This document shows, in pieces, positions 45,417 to 57,487 of a stretch of DNA of 64,000 nt. The stretch covers positions 744,001 to 808,000 of the forward strand of contig CP021232.1 in the NCBI GenBank assembly GCA_003999685.1. Reading direction: 5' to 3'. Positions within the stretch are counted from its first letter, which is position 1. Each line of letters opens with the position of its first letter. Source of the DNA: Taiwanofungus camphoratus (Eukaryota; Basidiomycota; Agaricomycetes; Polyporales; Taiwanofungaceae). The notes under the pieces were generated by a model that saw nothing but the letters and a program-made list of their open reading frames with translations, had not been told where the DNA came from and ran no database searches. The translations under genes and the position numbers were made by a program.

Positions 45417-46744
45417 CTACAGAGCCAAAGAGATGGAGAAGCTATTGATACATGCAATACTCTTTGTGGGAATGCTAACAGCAAACCTTTCCAACTCCTT
45501 GCATCTCTTGCAGATTAACCGGACACTATCGAGGCTGAGGGCGCAGTTAAGGAATGCCAGATGCATCAGCGTAGCACCGTGTGCATCCAGGACATCCTTG
45601 ATGAACGCATCACCGACGAGCAGTTTCTCAGAAAGCTTGAGGGTGATGGAAGTGAGCGGGCAGGACCAAGAGCGGGTAAGGGTGACAAGAGAAGTCCAAA
45701 GCGACGGCGTTGCAGAAGGCGAAAATGTACAGTGAGTGTCGACCGTCAGGTGTCGGAGGCGAGGCAGTGGAGAGACATATGAGGGCAGCGGGCGGGGCGA
45801 TTCCTGCAAACAAGATGCGACTAGTATTGAATTAATCACGTATACTTCCAAAATTGATATCTCGTACCCAACTAGTTAAAGAAAGACTTTCCAATAGAGG
45901 TGTGTGTGCAGTCAAACGGAGTACTGTGCTATGATCGACTTTTGAACAACCAATAATATGCAATCCAGTGAGATTCGGCAGATCTCTTAATATTGACTCA
46001 AGGATGCAGTCGTTCAAATCGTGCATGGACTAAAACGCTTGCTATGAATATTGAACCAAAAAAGCGCAACCAGTCTGCTCACATATAGTGTTAATGTCGT
46101 CAAAGTAGACCTGAGTGAGGCTATCCATTTTGGCAACGCATCGACGACGTTGGACGTGCCTGTGTCGAGAGTAACGCTCCGAAGTCCTCTGATTTGAACC
46201 AATTTGTCAGCTTGGTCTGTGGTTAGACTCGCATTCACACGGATGTGAAGGAGGGACTCTTTCCATTGCAGCACCGAGAGAAACGATGGCAGCACATTTG
46301 GGGTACATGTAAATGTGGTGAGATTTTTACAGGTCTCAATAGTGAGAGAACAATCTCTCATGAACTCTGGATGAAGTGAGGTCTTCACGGTTGGTACAGT
46401 CCTGATGTCTGCAAGACGTCAATACACAGCCACACCCCCAGCAATGCGCACAAACCGATATGTCGGACGTGAACAGCTAGCCCCGGGTGTGCAAGTACGG
46501 ATGCAAAAGGGGACATGATCTACTAGTGACCTCAATATAAGGATTTGACAACACACAAGGAAAGACTCACTGCTGGATAGCGCTTCGCCTGATTGAGCTT
46601 GAAAAATAGCGCACGATAGAGTCTAGGAATGACTCCTGCAAGAAAAGAGCGACTAACAAGCGAGACCGAGACGAGATCATTGCCATGAAGATACGCAAAG
46701 ATAAGTTCAAGACAGTCTAAGTTCAGATTGTCCGCAGAGACCAT
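45417..46744 (-). CDS. F-box protein with leucine-rich repeats
   Basis: Starts with an F-box: LNLDCLELIFAYLHGNDLVSV followed by SLVSRSFLAGVIPRLYR. Later exons carry LRR-like units such as LTIETCKNLTTFTCT, IRGLRSVTLDTGTSNVVD, LRDLPNLTGLHIIGCSKVD, LPRLRHLTVDTHCTF and HGATLMHLAFLNCALSLDS. It probably acts as a substrate receptor of an SCF ubiquitin ligase; the substrate is unknown. F-box/LRR genes are highly expanded in Agaricomycetes. The start codon is at 46744. The last exon runs to a TAG without an obvious further intron. Confidence 0.8.
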
Positions 46745-47555
46745 TATTGCGACGATGTGAGCCCTTGAAATGGTACAGTCGTAGTAGATGTGGAGATTGT
46801 GGACGAACCCAACTACAAGAGACTTCCGGACGTAGAATCCCTACTTGACGAAAGTCTACCCAGGACGGTGACCCCGAGAACACCCACCAAAAAGGGAGAA
46901 CGTATGACTAAGCATAGAAATACCACTGTAACTTGAAGCAGTACTAGTATTACTCAGTATCTTGATGGTGTTGACTTGCTTGTAAATCTCAAACCATGCA
47001 AGGAAAACACATAAGTATGAAGCGTCGGAAATGTTTCCATCTGGTAGTCGACATGGCATCTCAGTTGCGTGTTACCCCATTGTCATTACTCCAGACGCTT
47101 GCTTGATAAGCTAGGCTCGAGGCATGCTTCTCAGAACTAGGTGCAAAAAACATAATTCTGCGGGCACCTGTTTGGGCTTCATTTCAAACCTGATCACGAG
47201 ATAGAGCGTACCTAGTTTCCCGAGGAGAAAACGAGCCGCAGAAGTTGTGAACGAAGAATAGCAGGGAAGTGAAATTTGGGGCACCATAAACTCATTCACG
47301 TTCCGTCACCATCATAGACCTGTCGTCGCAAGTAACTTCCGTGGAGGCGCTTCAGTTTTACTTACCGTCGTAACCCGGGCCCAACGGATTGACCGCAAAT
47401 TTTTCATGTCTTCCAGACAGGCTGTTCATGCACAAGCTTCATCGATTAGCAACAGAAGACATTATCCGGATACATTAGGCTGATGGCGATACAGAATAAG
47501 TCCGCAGAAGAAGCGAAAGAAAAGAAACCCAACAGAAAATAAATTCATGCTGTCA
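46745..47555. other. Intergenic, no gene recognised
   Basis: About 800 bases upstream of the F-box gene and downstream of the Sds3-like gene. Only short frames occur, with no recognisable product. Confidence 0.5.
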
Positions 47556-50500
47556 TCAGGAACCATCCACGGGAACGATTTTGGGCGCAACGGAGCCGCC
47601 GCCAAGGTGAGCTTCAGACATGCTGCCACTGGATAATCGGGACGGAGGATGCGATGGATTCTGATGTGACGAAGCCGGGGAAAACAGTGATAATGGAGAC
47701 GCCGTCCGTATATTCACGACATTCATTGTCGCACCGGACGTAGCGGACGCGTTATTAGCACCGGTGTATTGCTGTTCCACAGTCGGCATATTTGAACTTC
47801 TAGCAGGAGGGGGTTTTGATTGGTCAGGAGAAGATGGACTGCGCCCGAAGGCTTTCAGGCTAGGGCTCCCGGTCCGCGCTGGACTTGCAGGTCGCACTGG
47901 CGGAGAATGTGCTATTGCTGATGGAGGCGGTATTTGTGATGGCAGCAGCGGCTGACCAGGTCGTGCAGGTGAACGAGATCCGGGGAACGCGGGTCCTGAA
48001 TGTGATGGGCTCATCGGCAGCGGTAATGGGCGGCCATTAGTCATCGCGGGCGATCCAAACGCATTTGAATGAGGTTGCGTGGACGGTGGCCTTTGTATGC
48101 GAGATACGGAATGTCGATGTACACTAGGAGCAGAGCTGCCTTGTACATGACCTGATGTAGGCCCAAACGATCCAGAAGAGGCCGGTCGAGGATGTCCGTT
48201 CTCTTCGGGAGCACTCCAGGAACCTCTTCTGGAAGAACCTATAGATCCAGGGGCTGTTGGTGGACCTGGTCCATTCCTCGGTGAACCAGGATAAGCAGTT
48301 TGCGTTACCTGTGCCGACGTCATCACGAAAGGGGTCATCAACCGCTCATGGGGTCCGACATGTGGCGGTCCCAATGGCGGTCGCCCGCGGTCACGAGCAA
48401 GGTCGCCCGAAAGCGGGGGTTCATCACCACCCTTCCACATCGGTAACATGCGTGGAGACGCTAATACTTGCTGAGACGACAATTCAACAACTTCAGTTGG
48501 AGGACCAGAATGGGGACGACGCCCCTCAAACTCTCGTGAACTGTGAGGGTCACGTGAGGACCCTGCCACAGGATTCATTCCAGGTAAGCCAGTCGTGGCG
48601 GACGCATGCCCACCAGAACTAGGTCCACCAGCTGATTGCTGCGGATGGTGGTGGTGGAGGACATGGTGATGGTGATGGTGGTGATGATGAGGTCCTAAGT
48701 GGTGATGGGGAGCTTGACCAGGAGGAGCGTGTAAGTGCTGATGGGAGTGCTGGTGATTTGGATGCCGCTGCTGTATCACTGGCATGTGGTGCTCGCGCTC
48801 GCGCTCGAACTCACGTTCTCTGTCCGCCCTGTCCCGCGCCTTGACGCCGTCCGCGTAGCGTTCACGCTCTTTCTCTCGCTCACGTCCGTCAATGACACCA
48901 TTAGGTCCTCTAGGCTCTTTCACACCTACAGGAAACGGGCTAGGTGCTGAAGGACCTATCCCAACCCACCCGTTGGATTTTGAACCTGCAAAACCCGGCG
49001 GCAGGGGAGATGCAGCCATCCCCATCGGCATCCCTGAGCCCGAACCATTATTAAGCGACTGTACCGGCACTGGCGAAATTGACCGCCTCATAAGACTCCC
49101 AGACATGGTCCCCATAGACGGGTACTGCTGTTGCATGTGTGGGGCTAGTTGTGCATGACCAGACCCAGGCCGATGGGTTGGTATCATGTCTTGATCTAGC
49201 ACTATCTGGGCGTGGTGAATATTTGGTAAGCTTCCTGCTGGTGCTGAATGATGGTGCGGTAGACGCGAGACATGATTCGGGAACCCTTGCATCATAGGTG
49301 GAGGGACCTGCATTTGCGGGTGCTGTTGTTGGTTCTGGAATGAAGGTGGAGGTAGCGCAAAACGATTTCCGCCACCGGGGCCATCGAGCATGGTCATGTT
49401 TACGTTATTATAAGATTCAAAACCGGGAGGGAAAGCTCCAAGCATCATCGCAGGTCGATGAGGGTCAAAACCTACTGCTGCCCGCCGATGCTGGTATAAA
49501 AATTCCAGGTCCCCTGTAATCTCGGCAGGTGAAAGAGCCGTCAATTGCGGATATGTCAAGGGGGTTGCGGGAACGTGACCCTTAGCATGATTGGAATGAC
49601 GAGATGATAGAATGCCGAAAGGATACGTCTTAACGATCTCGCGCAGCGTAGGAGGTTCAGATATGTCTTGTGGCGCGCTCGGAATCCGACGCACTGTGTA
49701 AGACGTGAGGCAAACTTCTTCCCTCTACGACACCAGCGATACTTACCCGGCTGAGGACGTTCTAGCACTCGCCGCTCCCTTTCCAGCTTGCGCCTCTTCC
49801 TGTTCGTCTCCGATATCATTTCCGTTTGCAAATCGTCTCGCTCGTTCTGAAATGCACGAGACATCGCGTGATCAGCTAGTACCAAATCACGTGGGTCCGC
49901 GCGTCCTACCTTCCACCAGCTCCATACAGCTTCTTCGTCGAGTTTGCGCCGTTTTGTAACATTGGCAACCTCGTAGTCGCGTCTCCGAATGGCAAGCTCC
50001 AGACGCTTATCCCGCCTCTTCGACAGCTCTGCGTGTAGGTGTAGCAGCTCAGGATGTGTATCTAGAGAACATAATTGTAGTTATCTATTGAGAACAGGGC
50101 TCCGATCTGACTAGAACAATTGTAATTGTGACGCACCTTTTGCTACCAACGCCTCTTCCCATGCAAGGGTTTCCATCTTCTCAACGTAGAGGCGCTCCCG
50201 CAGCAATGCAAATTTGAGTTCGATCGTCGCAAGTACGTCAAGTGCCTCTGCACGATGTGCGGGTTGCAGATCTGACTCGAGTTCCATCTCTGGAGAATCG
50301 ACTTCAACCTCATCTGCGTCCGCGCCATCGATCTCGTCCGGTTCTGGTGCAGCAACTTGCTCCGTGTCCACATCGGCGTCGACTTCTGGATCCGGCGCAG
50401 CTTCTTCCTTGGCCTTTCTCGATGATCGCGTCCTGGTCTTCCCCTTCTTGTTCTTCACAGATGGCCTGCTACCTGTGGTTTTGCGCTGAGGCTCTGACTC

Positions 50501-51535
50501 TGGTTCGTGATCGGACTGGCCTTCAGCTTCTGGATGTGGGCTAGGTGACCTTGAACACGATGGAGATCTAGAAGTAGCAGACGACGAGGAAGGAGAAGGG
50601 GAGGGCGGCTCGACGACGCTCGAGCCAGCCATGATCGAAGACCCTGCTGCAGCAACCGCGAGAGGTGCGACAAGCGACACGGGTGGCGCAGTCTCGTCGA
50701 CGTCCATCATCGCTGTAGTGTCGGCGTCTCCTTCTCCGTCGCCATCGCCTTCGAGACCGCCGAGCGCAACTTTGCTGACTGGGCCAGATTTAGCCGTTAC
50801 AGCCGGCGCATCCACTGGGGTGTCCGCCTCGTCGGCGCCCGCTGCCTCCGGCTCCGGATCGTCTTCGGACTCGGCCCCGTCTGCTGCAAGTGTCGTCCGG
50901 TCGCGAGCATCGTCGTCGTCGCCTTCGTCATCTGACACAGCTTCTTCGTCAGTCAGCGCTGTGCCAGCCTCAGCCTCGGGTTCGCCATCGTCCTCGTCAT
51001 CGTCCTCGTCGCCAGACTGTTGCTCATGAGCCGCGGAGTGTGTGTTGTCCTCCTCTTCTGACCCGTGCATATCGTCGTTCTCCTTGCCGTTGTCGCTGGG
51101 CGCGTGCTTCCTGACGCGACGATCATCCATGGTATGAGACTGGTGGTCCTGATCTTCGTCTTCTTCTTCTTCCATTGCCCTGGCGGGACCCGCCTGTTCT
51201 TCTTCCTCCTCTTCTTCAAACTGACGGCTTTTCCAGTCTTCCTTCTTGTTGCTTTTGTATGCCCAGTCCCACATGGGTGGTGGAACGACGCCCCCTGACT
51301 TTCTCCTACTCGCGCGAATTGATGGACCCTCGTTGTCGTCGTCGTCGTCGTTGTCTTTTCCATTCTTTTCGTTTTCTTGTTCTTCTTCTGTCAGCTCTGA
51401 AAGCTCAGAGCCGCTGTCCAGGGCGGCAGCACCGCTATGGTTGGAGACGGACGTTGAAGCAGTATGAGATTCTTCAGGTGGAGGTGATGGAGATGGCGAA
51501 CTAAGTGGTTCAAGAGAGACGGTAGAGCTCGGCAT
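47556..51535 (-). CDS. SDS3: Sds3-like subunit of an Rpd3/Sin3 histone deacetylase complex
   Basis: A nuclear protein with three parts. The N-terminal part is low-complexity acidic and Ser/Pro-rich (runs such as NDDDDDNEGPS and EEEEEEEQAG) with LSELTEEEQENEK and a VPPPMWDWAYK element. The Sds3 domain follows: HRAEALDVLATIELKFALLR, RERLYVEKMETLAWEEAL, a basic helix with VTKRRKLDEEAVWSWW, and AFQNERDDLQTEMISETNRK. The long C-terminal tail starts EPPTLREIVKTYPFGILSS and becomes Pro/Ser/His-rich, including a run of nine histidines near 48670. Sds3 scaffolds the Sin3-Rpd3L corepressor. I chose ATG at 51535 (MPSSTVSLEP) because the frame upstream has no ATG. The tail is much longer than in yeast Sds3. 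Confidence 0.8.
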
Positions 51536-51835
51536 CGTCGTCGACGGCGACAACAATGGCGAGCAACTTCAAGCTTGGCCTCGCAATGAAGGGGACCACT
51601 CACGGGATCGGGAATCGAGATAGTAGGTTTTGGGCCGAACAACGGCCGGGATAGAGCAAAGCTAGCCGGAAGGCCGGCCGGTTTCGGTGGTCTGAAGTCA
51701 TGTGACATAGAAGCGTGATGTATGATTTGCATCACGTGCTCACTCGCGAAAAATCTGTGCGCGCGCTCGGATTCACTTCCGTTTGGTACAATACAATCGA
51801 GATCACACCTACAGCTTGTTTTCTCTATTTTCGCC
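51536..51835. promoter_or_regulatory. Divergent promoter between the Sds3-like gene and SOF1
   Basis: The two start codons are 300 bases apart and point away from each other, so all upstream elements are shared. A CATGTGACATAGAAGCGTGATG stretch is split here as CATGTGAC near 51700 and TCACGTG near 51733, the latter an E-box-like site. No TATA box is obvious. Confidence 0.6.
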
Positions 51836-53639
51836 ATGGTGGTAAGAACTATATCGTATAGGGTGGTTACAACAAGGCTGAAGTCTATGTCAGAAAATAT
51901 CTGTGCTACAGCATGCTCCGTCTGCGCATCTACCCTCCCGACCCGGAGATCCAACCCCTACTTCCCGTAACCTCGACCCTCTCATGCATCCGTTCGCTCG
52001 CGCTCGCGAACGCATGCGGGCGCTAAATGCAGCGAAAATGGAGCGCATCTTCGCAAAACCTTTCCTAGCTGCGCTAGAAGGTCACGTAGATGCTGTAGAG
52101 ACTCTGGCTCGGAAACCGGAAAGCTTGGACACCATTGCAAGCGGAAGTTGGGATGGAGGTATGTACGTCGTTTACTTGCAACCTGCATCTTCTTGACGTG
52201 TATAACCGTGGGTTTTCCACTTTAGGGTTGATCGTGCATGACATATCACGAAGGTCGCAAGTGTTACATGTAGAAGGGGCGCATAAGGGCAAAGTGTCAG
52301 GAATCTGCTTTGCTGATGGCGAGAGGATATTGAGCTGTGGTGTAGACCGGAATGTCAAGCTATGGGACATTCGACCATCACAGGATATAGATGAAAACAC
52401 TGCTGGCCCCTCGGTGTGTCTACTCATGTTATGTTGACCGGTACGGTTGCTAATTTACTCAGAGTCGGAAGCCTCTCAACGTCTTTCCAGGAAAGACGGC
52501 ATTCAAGTGAGTCTGCATATTTACTTAGTATGACGGTTCACTAATTCTGTTCGCTACAGTTCAATAGACCACCACCGGTCTGACCCTCTTTTTGCCACTG
52601 CCTCCAATCTCGTGCAGATATGGGATGAGACAAAGTACGTTGAACGAACATATACCAAATGACTTTCATTCATGGTACATTAGGAGCGCGGCGATTTCAA
52701 ATCTCACGTTCCCTACCTCCACTGAAACAATTTCCGCCGTGCGCTTCAATCTTTCTGAGTCGTCCGTTCTCGCTAGCATTGGGTCGGATCGTACTTTTAC
52801 GTTGTACGACATACGAACCGGCAAGGCCGAGCGCCGAATAGTGATGCAGGTGAGCCTCAACGATCAGCGTCGATACAAGCTTGCTCACCTACCATGGGAC
52901 TAGATGCGCAGCAATTCAATGGCATGGTCGCCTACGTTCCCTACGACAGTCCTCCTCGCCTCGGAGGACCATAATTTGTACACCTTCGATATTCGCTCAT
53001 TGAAATCACCAACGCAAATATACAAGGCCCACGTGGCAGCGGTCATGAGTTGCGACTGGAGCCCGACGGGAACGGAGCTGGTGAGTGGAGGCTGGGATCG
53101 CACCGTAAGGATATGGAAGGAGGGGGTTGGCACCGCGCCTGAAGTGTATCACACGAAGAGAATGCAGAGGTACCATTCATTGACTTCACTTCCTACCAAG
53201 ACCACGAATTCTGAGCTTGTCTGCTTCTAGGGTTACATCAACCCTCTACACCGCCGACGCACGTTTCGTCTTGTCGGGGTCGGACGATGGTAACGTGAGA
53301 ATATGGAAAGCCCGAGCGTCCGATAAGCTCGGAATCATCACCGCACGGGAGCGGGCTGCAATAGAATACCGTGAAAGCCTGAAGGAGCGGTGGAAGATGG
53401 ACGCTGAAGTCGGCAAAGTCTCGCGGTGCGTTTTCACTCCGTTTGAACTTGTACATAGGTTTGACTGCAAATGTAGGAGTCGCCACATCCCCAAACCTGT
53501 GTACAAGGCTGCGCAGCTCAAGCGAACGATGTTGGAAGCGCGTCGCGTCAAGGAAGAACGCAGGAGAAAACATTCTCGAGCTGGAGAGAGCAAGCCGAAG
53601 GCCGATAGGAAACAGACAGTCATCGTGGAACAAACATAG
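51836..53639 (+). CDS. SOF1: Sof1/DCAF13, WD-repeat U3 snoRNP protein
   Basis: SSU processome protein needed for 18S rRNA processing. The start is ATGGTG followed by a strong donor GTAAGA; with an acceptor ATGTCAG at about 51895 the N-terminus reads MVKISVLQHAPSAHLPSR, then PGDPTPTSRNLDPLMHPF, matching the family. WD units follow: ALEGHVDAVETLARKPESL, IASGSWDGGL, KGKVSGICFADGERILSCG, DRNVKLWDIRP, ETISAVRFNLSES, DRTFTLYDIRTG, ASEDHNLYTFDIRS, AAVMSCDWSPTGTELVSGG, WDRTVRIWKEG and SGSDDGNVRIWKARASDK. The C-terminal Sof1-like domain (ERAAIEYRESLKERWKMD, SRHIPKPVYKAAQLKRTML) is basic at the end. Introns are short. Confidence 0.93.
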
Positions 53640-54660
53640 TTCAATCTGTTTTATTTATATCGTTCAATGGACAGATCGCGCGTCTGCTTTTTGCACTAAC
53701 TGGTGCACGTGCTTCATGCATCAGAACACAACAGGAAAGCCACCTTCCAGGTTAGGACTATATGTCTAAGAGCGCATCAGCATCAAGGTTCCACCAACTT
53801 AAAGTTGTAATTATTGCGGTATCTTCAGCGCCGAAACATCAGCCTCTGCGTCTGTCGCTTATATCACAGCCCTCAACCACAGCCCACTTCGTATGAGCAA
53901 ACTGACGGGTGCGCACTGAGGCTAATTTTTTGCAGTACCAGATACAGCTTTAGGATCCGTTGCTAGGTAATGGAACAAATCATTCGACCGGCGACCCTTG
54001 GATAACCCTGAACGCTACCCATAGACATGATGCTTCATCAGCCTCACCTTGCCCTCATCGGAAGGAAGTAGGGATCCGGACTCGTGTTTTGAAGCTGATC
54101 ATTGATATGTCACACCGTGGTAATATTTCTGCACTCTGAAGAAATGTCATTAAGCACTCACAAGAAGCGTTCCGCTGTGTCTCGGAGACGCAGCTGACAG
54201 TGTTCATCATACAAATAGAGAAAAGACTAGACCAGACAACTCGTCCACTATACGTGAGGAGTCGGCCAGTGATAGTCATTTACTGTGACTGTGTATAAAC
54301 ATCGTCCCGTTTCCGAGTGCAGGTCATGCCACGAATTCCTACCTCGTCATGCAGTTGCCTCCAGCCAAACCAGACCGAGCGCTTGAGAAAATGATCTCAA
54401 ATTCGAAAGCACCGCCCTTTCCCGTTTTCGATCTGTCTAATTTTGTAGATACCAGACTTGTACAGGATGTGAATATAGGTCATCGAGACTTCAACGCGCC
54501 CTCAGATCGTATCTCCGCTCTCACCATCAGTTCCGTGCAACCAATATCCGATACGGCGATGCTCACGCAAGGTATTGCGGCTCCCGAATAAACCTTGATG
54601 TACTGCGTTCAGCCTGCTTCCGCCAAAACCAACTCACGGCGCCCAATGATCCTAGCAATA
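53640..54660. other. Intergenic, no gene recognised
   Basis: About 1 kb with only short frames (for example plus 54349-54591). It probably contains the 3' untranslated regions of SOF1 and of the minus-strand gene that follows. Confidence 0.5.
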
Positions 54661-55296
54661 TCAACAACGGCGCGGACGCTTGGGGTCTCTGTCCATCCAA
54701 AAATAATAAGGTGCAAAACCGACGGACAGCAAGGGTGCAGTGCTCACCAAAGATGGCCCCCGGTACCCGCCTCGCATGTAGGGCCGGAGCCGCGACGGCC
54801 CGTCGAAGAGCTCAGGAGGGGGAAGAGGGCGTGGTAGCGCATAAGGTGCTATGGTACCGCAATTCCCACTGCTTCCCGTGCGTAAGACAGTGCGAGCGCT
54901 GCGCGACTTGGCAGCCCGTAGCGCCAAAGCATTAATGTGCCGGGGTCGTGCAGGCCCCTCAAAAAACACAGGAGCGGGGAGCGACAGGGCGGGAGTGACG
55001 GGACTCCCGCGGACGAGCGGCGTGCTCCAAGATTGCGCCGGGCGACTCGAGAGCGCGCGTGTGGATGCGGCCAGCGCAAGACGCTTGCTCGACTCTCCCA
55101 ACTCTCTAGGAGCGTCAAAGATATCAGCGATCTTCAGGTCTGCGACAGGCCTCTCGCCTTCCGTCGGGAAAGCGACAGCCGATATAGTCGCGATCTGGAG
55201 CCGCACGCCGGACGTGCGTGCGACCTGCCGGCAGGAAAGAGGCGCACCGCGAAAAGCAGCAATCGGTGCTCGGTGCATAGGCAGCACAGAGAGCAT
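54661..55296 (-). CDS. Hypothetical protein with mitochondrial-type N-terminus
   Basis: A single-exon frame of 211 codons. The N-terminus MLSVLPMHRAPIAAFRG is rich in Arg, Ser and Ala with almost no acidic residues, as in mitochondrial presequences. Two related motifs occur about 50 residues apart: VFFEGPARPRHINAL and ELFDGPSRLRPYMRGG. A weakly hydrophobic segment, PSLVSTAPLLSVGFAPYYFW, precedes a basic end KRPRRC. I do not recognise the family. A spliced extension at the 3' end is possible. Coding character rests on length, composition and the repeated motif only. Confidence 0.5.
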   Translation of the reverse strand: MLSVLPMHRAPIAAFRGAPLSCRQVARTSGVRLQIATISAVAFPTEGERPVADLKIADIFDAPRELGESSKRLALAASTRALSSRPAQSWSTPLVRGSPVTPALSLPAPVFFEGPARPRHINALALRAAKSRSARTVLRTGSSGNCGTIAPYALPRPLPPPELFDGPSRLRPYMRGGYRGPSLVSTAPLLSVGFAPYYFWMDRDPKRPRRC

Positions 55297-57487
55297 GCTA
55301 GCAGGTTCGCTCCACGTACGGGGCTGGGTGGCGAGAAAGACACGGTATGCAGTGGGGTGATATCGGCATTATAAGCCTGCAAAGGTTTGCACCCAGATCG
55401 TACATGTCTCATGAACTGGATTGCCCGAGATTACCATGGACGCCGTTTATCTCGAAGGTGGTGTGGCGTGGCGGCTCAGCGTGATGATTACATGCAGATG
55501 TGCGCCCAAGTGACCGCCTATCACGCAACCCCGAGTCGGTGCGCCTTTTCTAAAAGGGCATTAGTGGCTCAGGGTCTCGTACAAATCGCGCCTTGATAGC
55601 TAGAAAGCGGACGAAGTTAGCGCCAAGACTCACTATCTGCGAATGGTTGTGAACCGCCTGCCCCGAGAAGTAGGACCAGCCATAGCAATGCTCGCGCATC
55701 TGATTTTGAGAATAGTGCAACGAGCTCTGCGTGCAGGACGAAACCTGCATATCGCGAAGGAGCCGCCTCCTGTACGGACAGATTTTCAGTTCGAGACGAT
55801 CACCAAGATTTCGGATGCGTTCAAAGATAGTTGACGATTGAGCAAATTGTGACTGCACTCGGATCCCGCTAACCCGCGTTCTGTGCAGCTTTGAAGACTC
55901 GGTCAATGCCAGACCTGTAAAGGAACATTGGCTATCTGAGATGCGTAGGGGCCTTATTTCAACGCATCTAGCAAAGGATGTGTTTCCGTCCTGGCCTTGA
56001 ATACTTACGCTGATGCCCGTAGAAGACCACCGGGTTGGACAGATTTGAGGCTGTTGGTAGAACCAGTCTTGGATTGCCAGCGTGGTGTCGCTTTAGAATT
56101 GTTTCCTATACGGTTTAACTCACCTTCTGGATTGCCCTGAAGCATAGAAACCCTGAACGGAAGAATTTGGAATATTGGAATTCATGAAAAGCCAAACTTA
56201 GCATGGCAACAATTGCTCGTGAACTCGCATTCCAATTTAAACAGGCTGGAACCTTTGCTCAAGTCAGGTTTGGAACCTACGGGACTCTTTCCCCGCAAGT
56301 CTCGCTAGGGGAGACGGAAGCGATGCTGCAAAGGTCGCGTTATGCGATCTCAGAGTTTAGCGGTAAAAAATGAGAGATGTCATACGATGGGCCAGACTCA
56401 CCGAAGAGACGGCGCTAGCAACAAGCGCCTCTGGTATGTAACGGTATGTCAGCCTGACATATCAATACAGTGTCAATTTGACTGAACTGTGGGATGTACC
56501 TGCGTTGATAAGTCGACGTGTCGTTATCAAGACCGGACACACGAGTACCCCTTATCCGTCGGAATTTCATACCAACGACAAGACGTGGAGATTTCAGGAA
56601 CCCATGGGGGAAGATGAAGCCAAATACAAATGATTTGCAACACCGAATATGTCTTACGAATGGCTATGAGTGAGCGGACCAAGTGGGCCTTTCACAAGAA
56701 TCAGAGAAAATAATCAATACTGTGTGTAGAGCCGAGAACAGGACAACGTGCAAGAGAGATGAGGGGAATATGAAGGGATCCGAAGGCTGTGTCGCGGCTG
56801 CTTCAGAACACGTCGATCATGTACTGGTGAATCATAGTGATGGTCTGCAATCCTGCAGGCCTCAGCGTATCCCACGAGGCTAATGACAGCCCCGAAACAC
56901 TATCTGTATCAGATTCTGCAGTCTGCCATATGGCAGGAGTCTCTCCAATCTCTAGATATCGAAGCCCGGCACGAGTCTAACCACGTTGGTAGAGGACAGA
57001 AATCGATTCTGCGGATCAACGGTGGCCGCTGCAGCAAGAGGCAGAGGTCGTACTAACATCAGGTGGATAACCACGTCCTCTTTCAAGACACAGCCCTGTT
57101 CCCACTGAGCTCCCCTCTGTGCCCGTGACCTTTGAGGTTCAAACATTCATGCAACTGTGCTCCGGTTCACGCGACTACAAGTCCGTGTATGATGTGGAGG
57201 TCCGAGCCTCCCGAACGGTCTCAGTCTTCTCGAGATCTAAATGGATCCCCATTAATCTGGGTCACGTAAGGGATCGGACCTCGTCAGGCATGTCTAGTGC
57301 TCCTCGTTCTCAGAGCCTCGTTGCTTTCGCGTGTTCCAGGTTCTCATTGAATCTGCGTGTTCTTCATAACCCGCCATCCTCTTATAGCGAATGCTTCCGT
57401 CGGGATGGCTATCTCTAAGAACATCACCGGCACCGTTGCTGCTGTGACAGAAATTCAGTCTACGTCCCCCGCCTATCACTCTGCAAC
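55297..57487. other. Gene-poor stretch of 2.2 kb
   Basis: No frame gives a recognisable product. Short frames on both strands (for example minus 55550-55906) lack domain signatures. No LTR, terminal inverted repeat or poly(A) end was seen. The right end includes the promoter of the DUF7587-like gene. Confidence 0.45.

Noticed and set aside
50631-51556. Long plus-strand Ser-rich and minus-strand Asp-rich frames
   Set aside because: The plus-strand frames are shadows of the acidic region of the Sds3-like gene. The apparent start at 51556 is TTG, so I used ATG at 51535.
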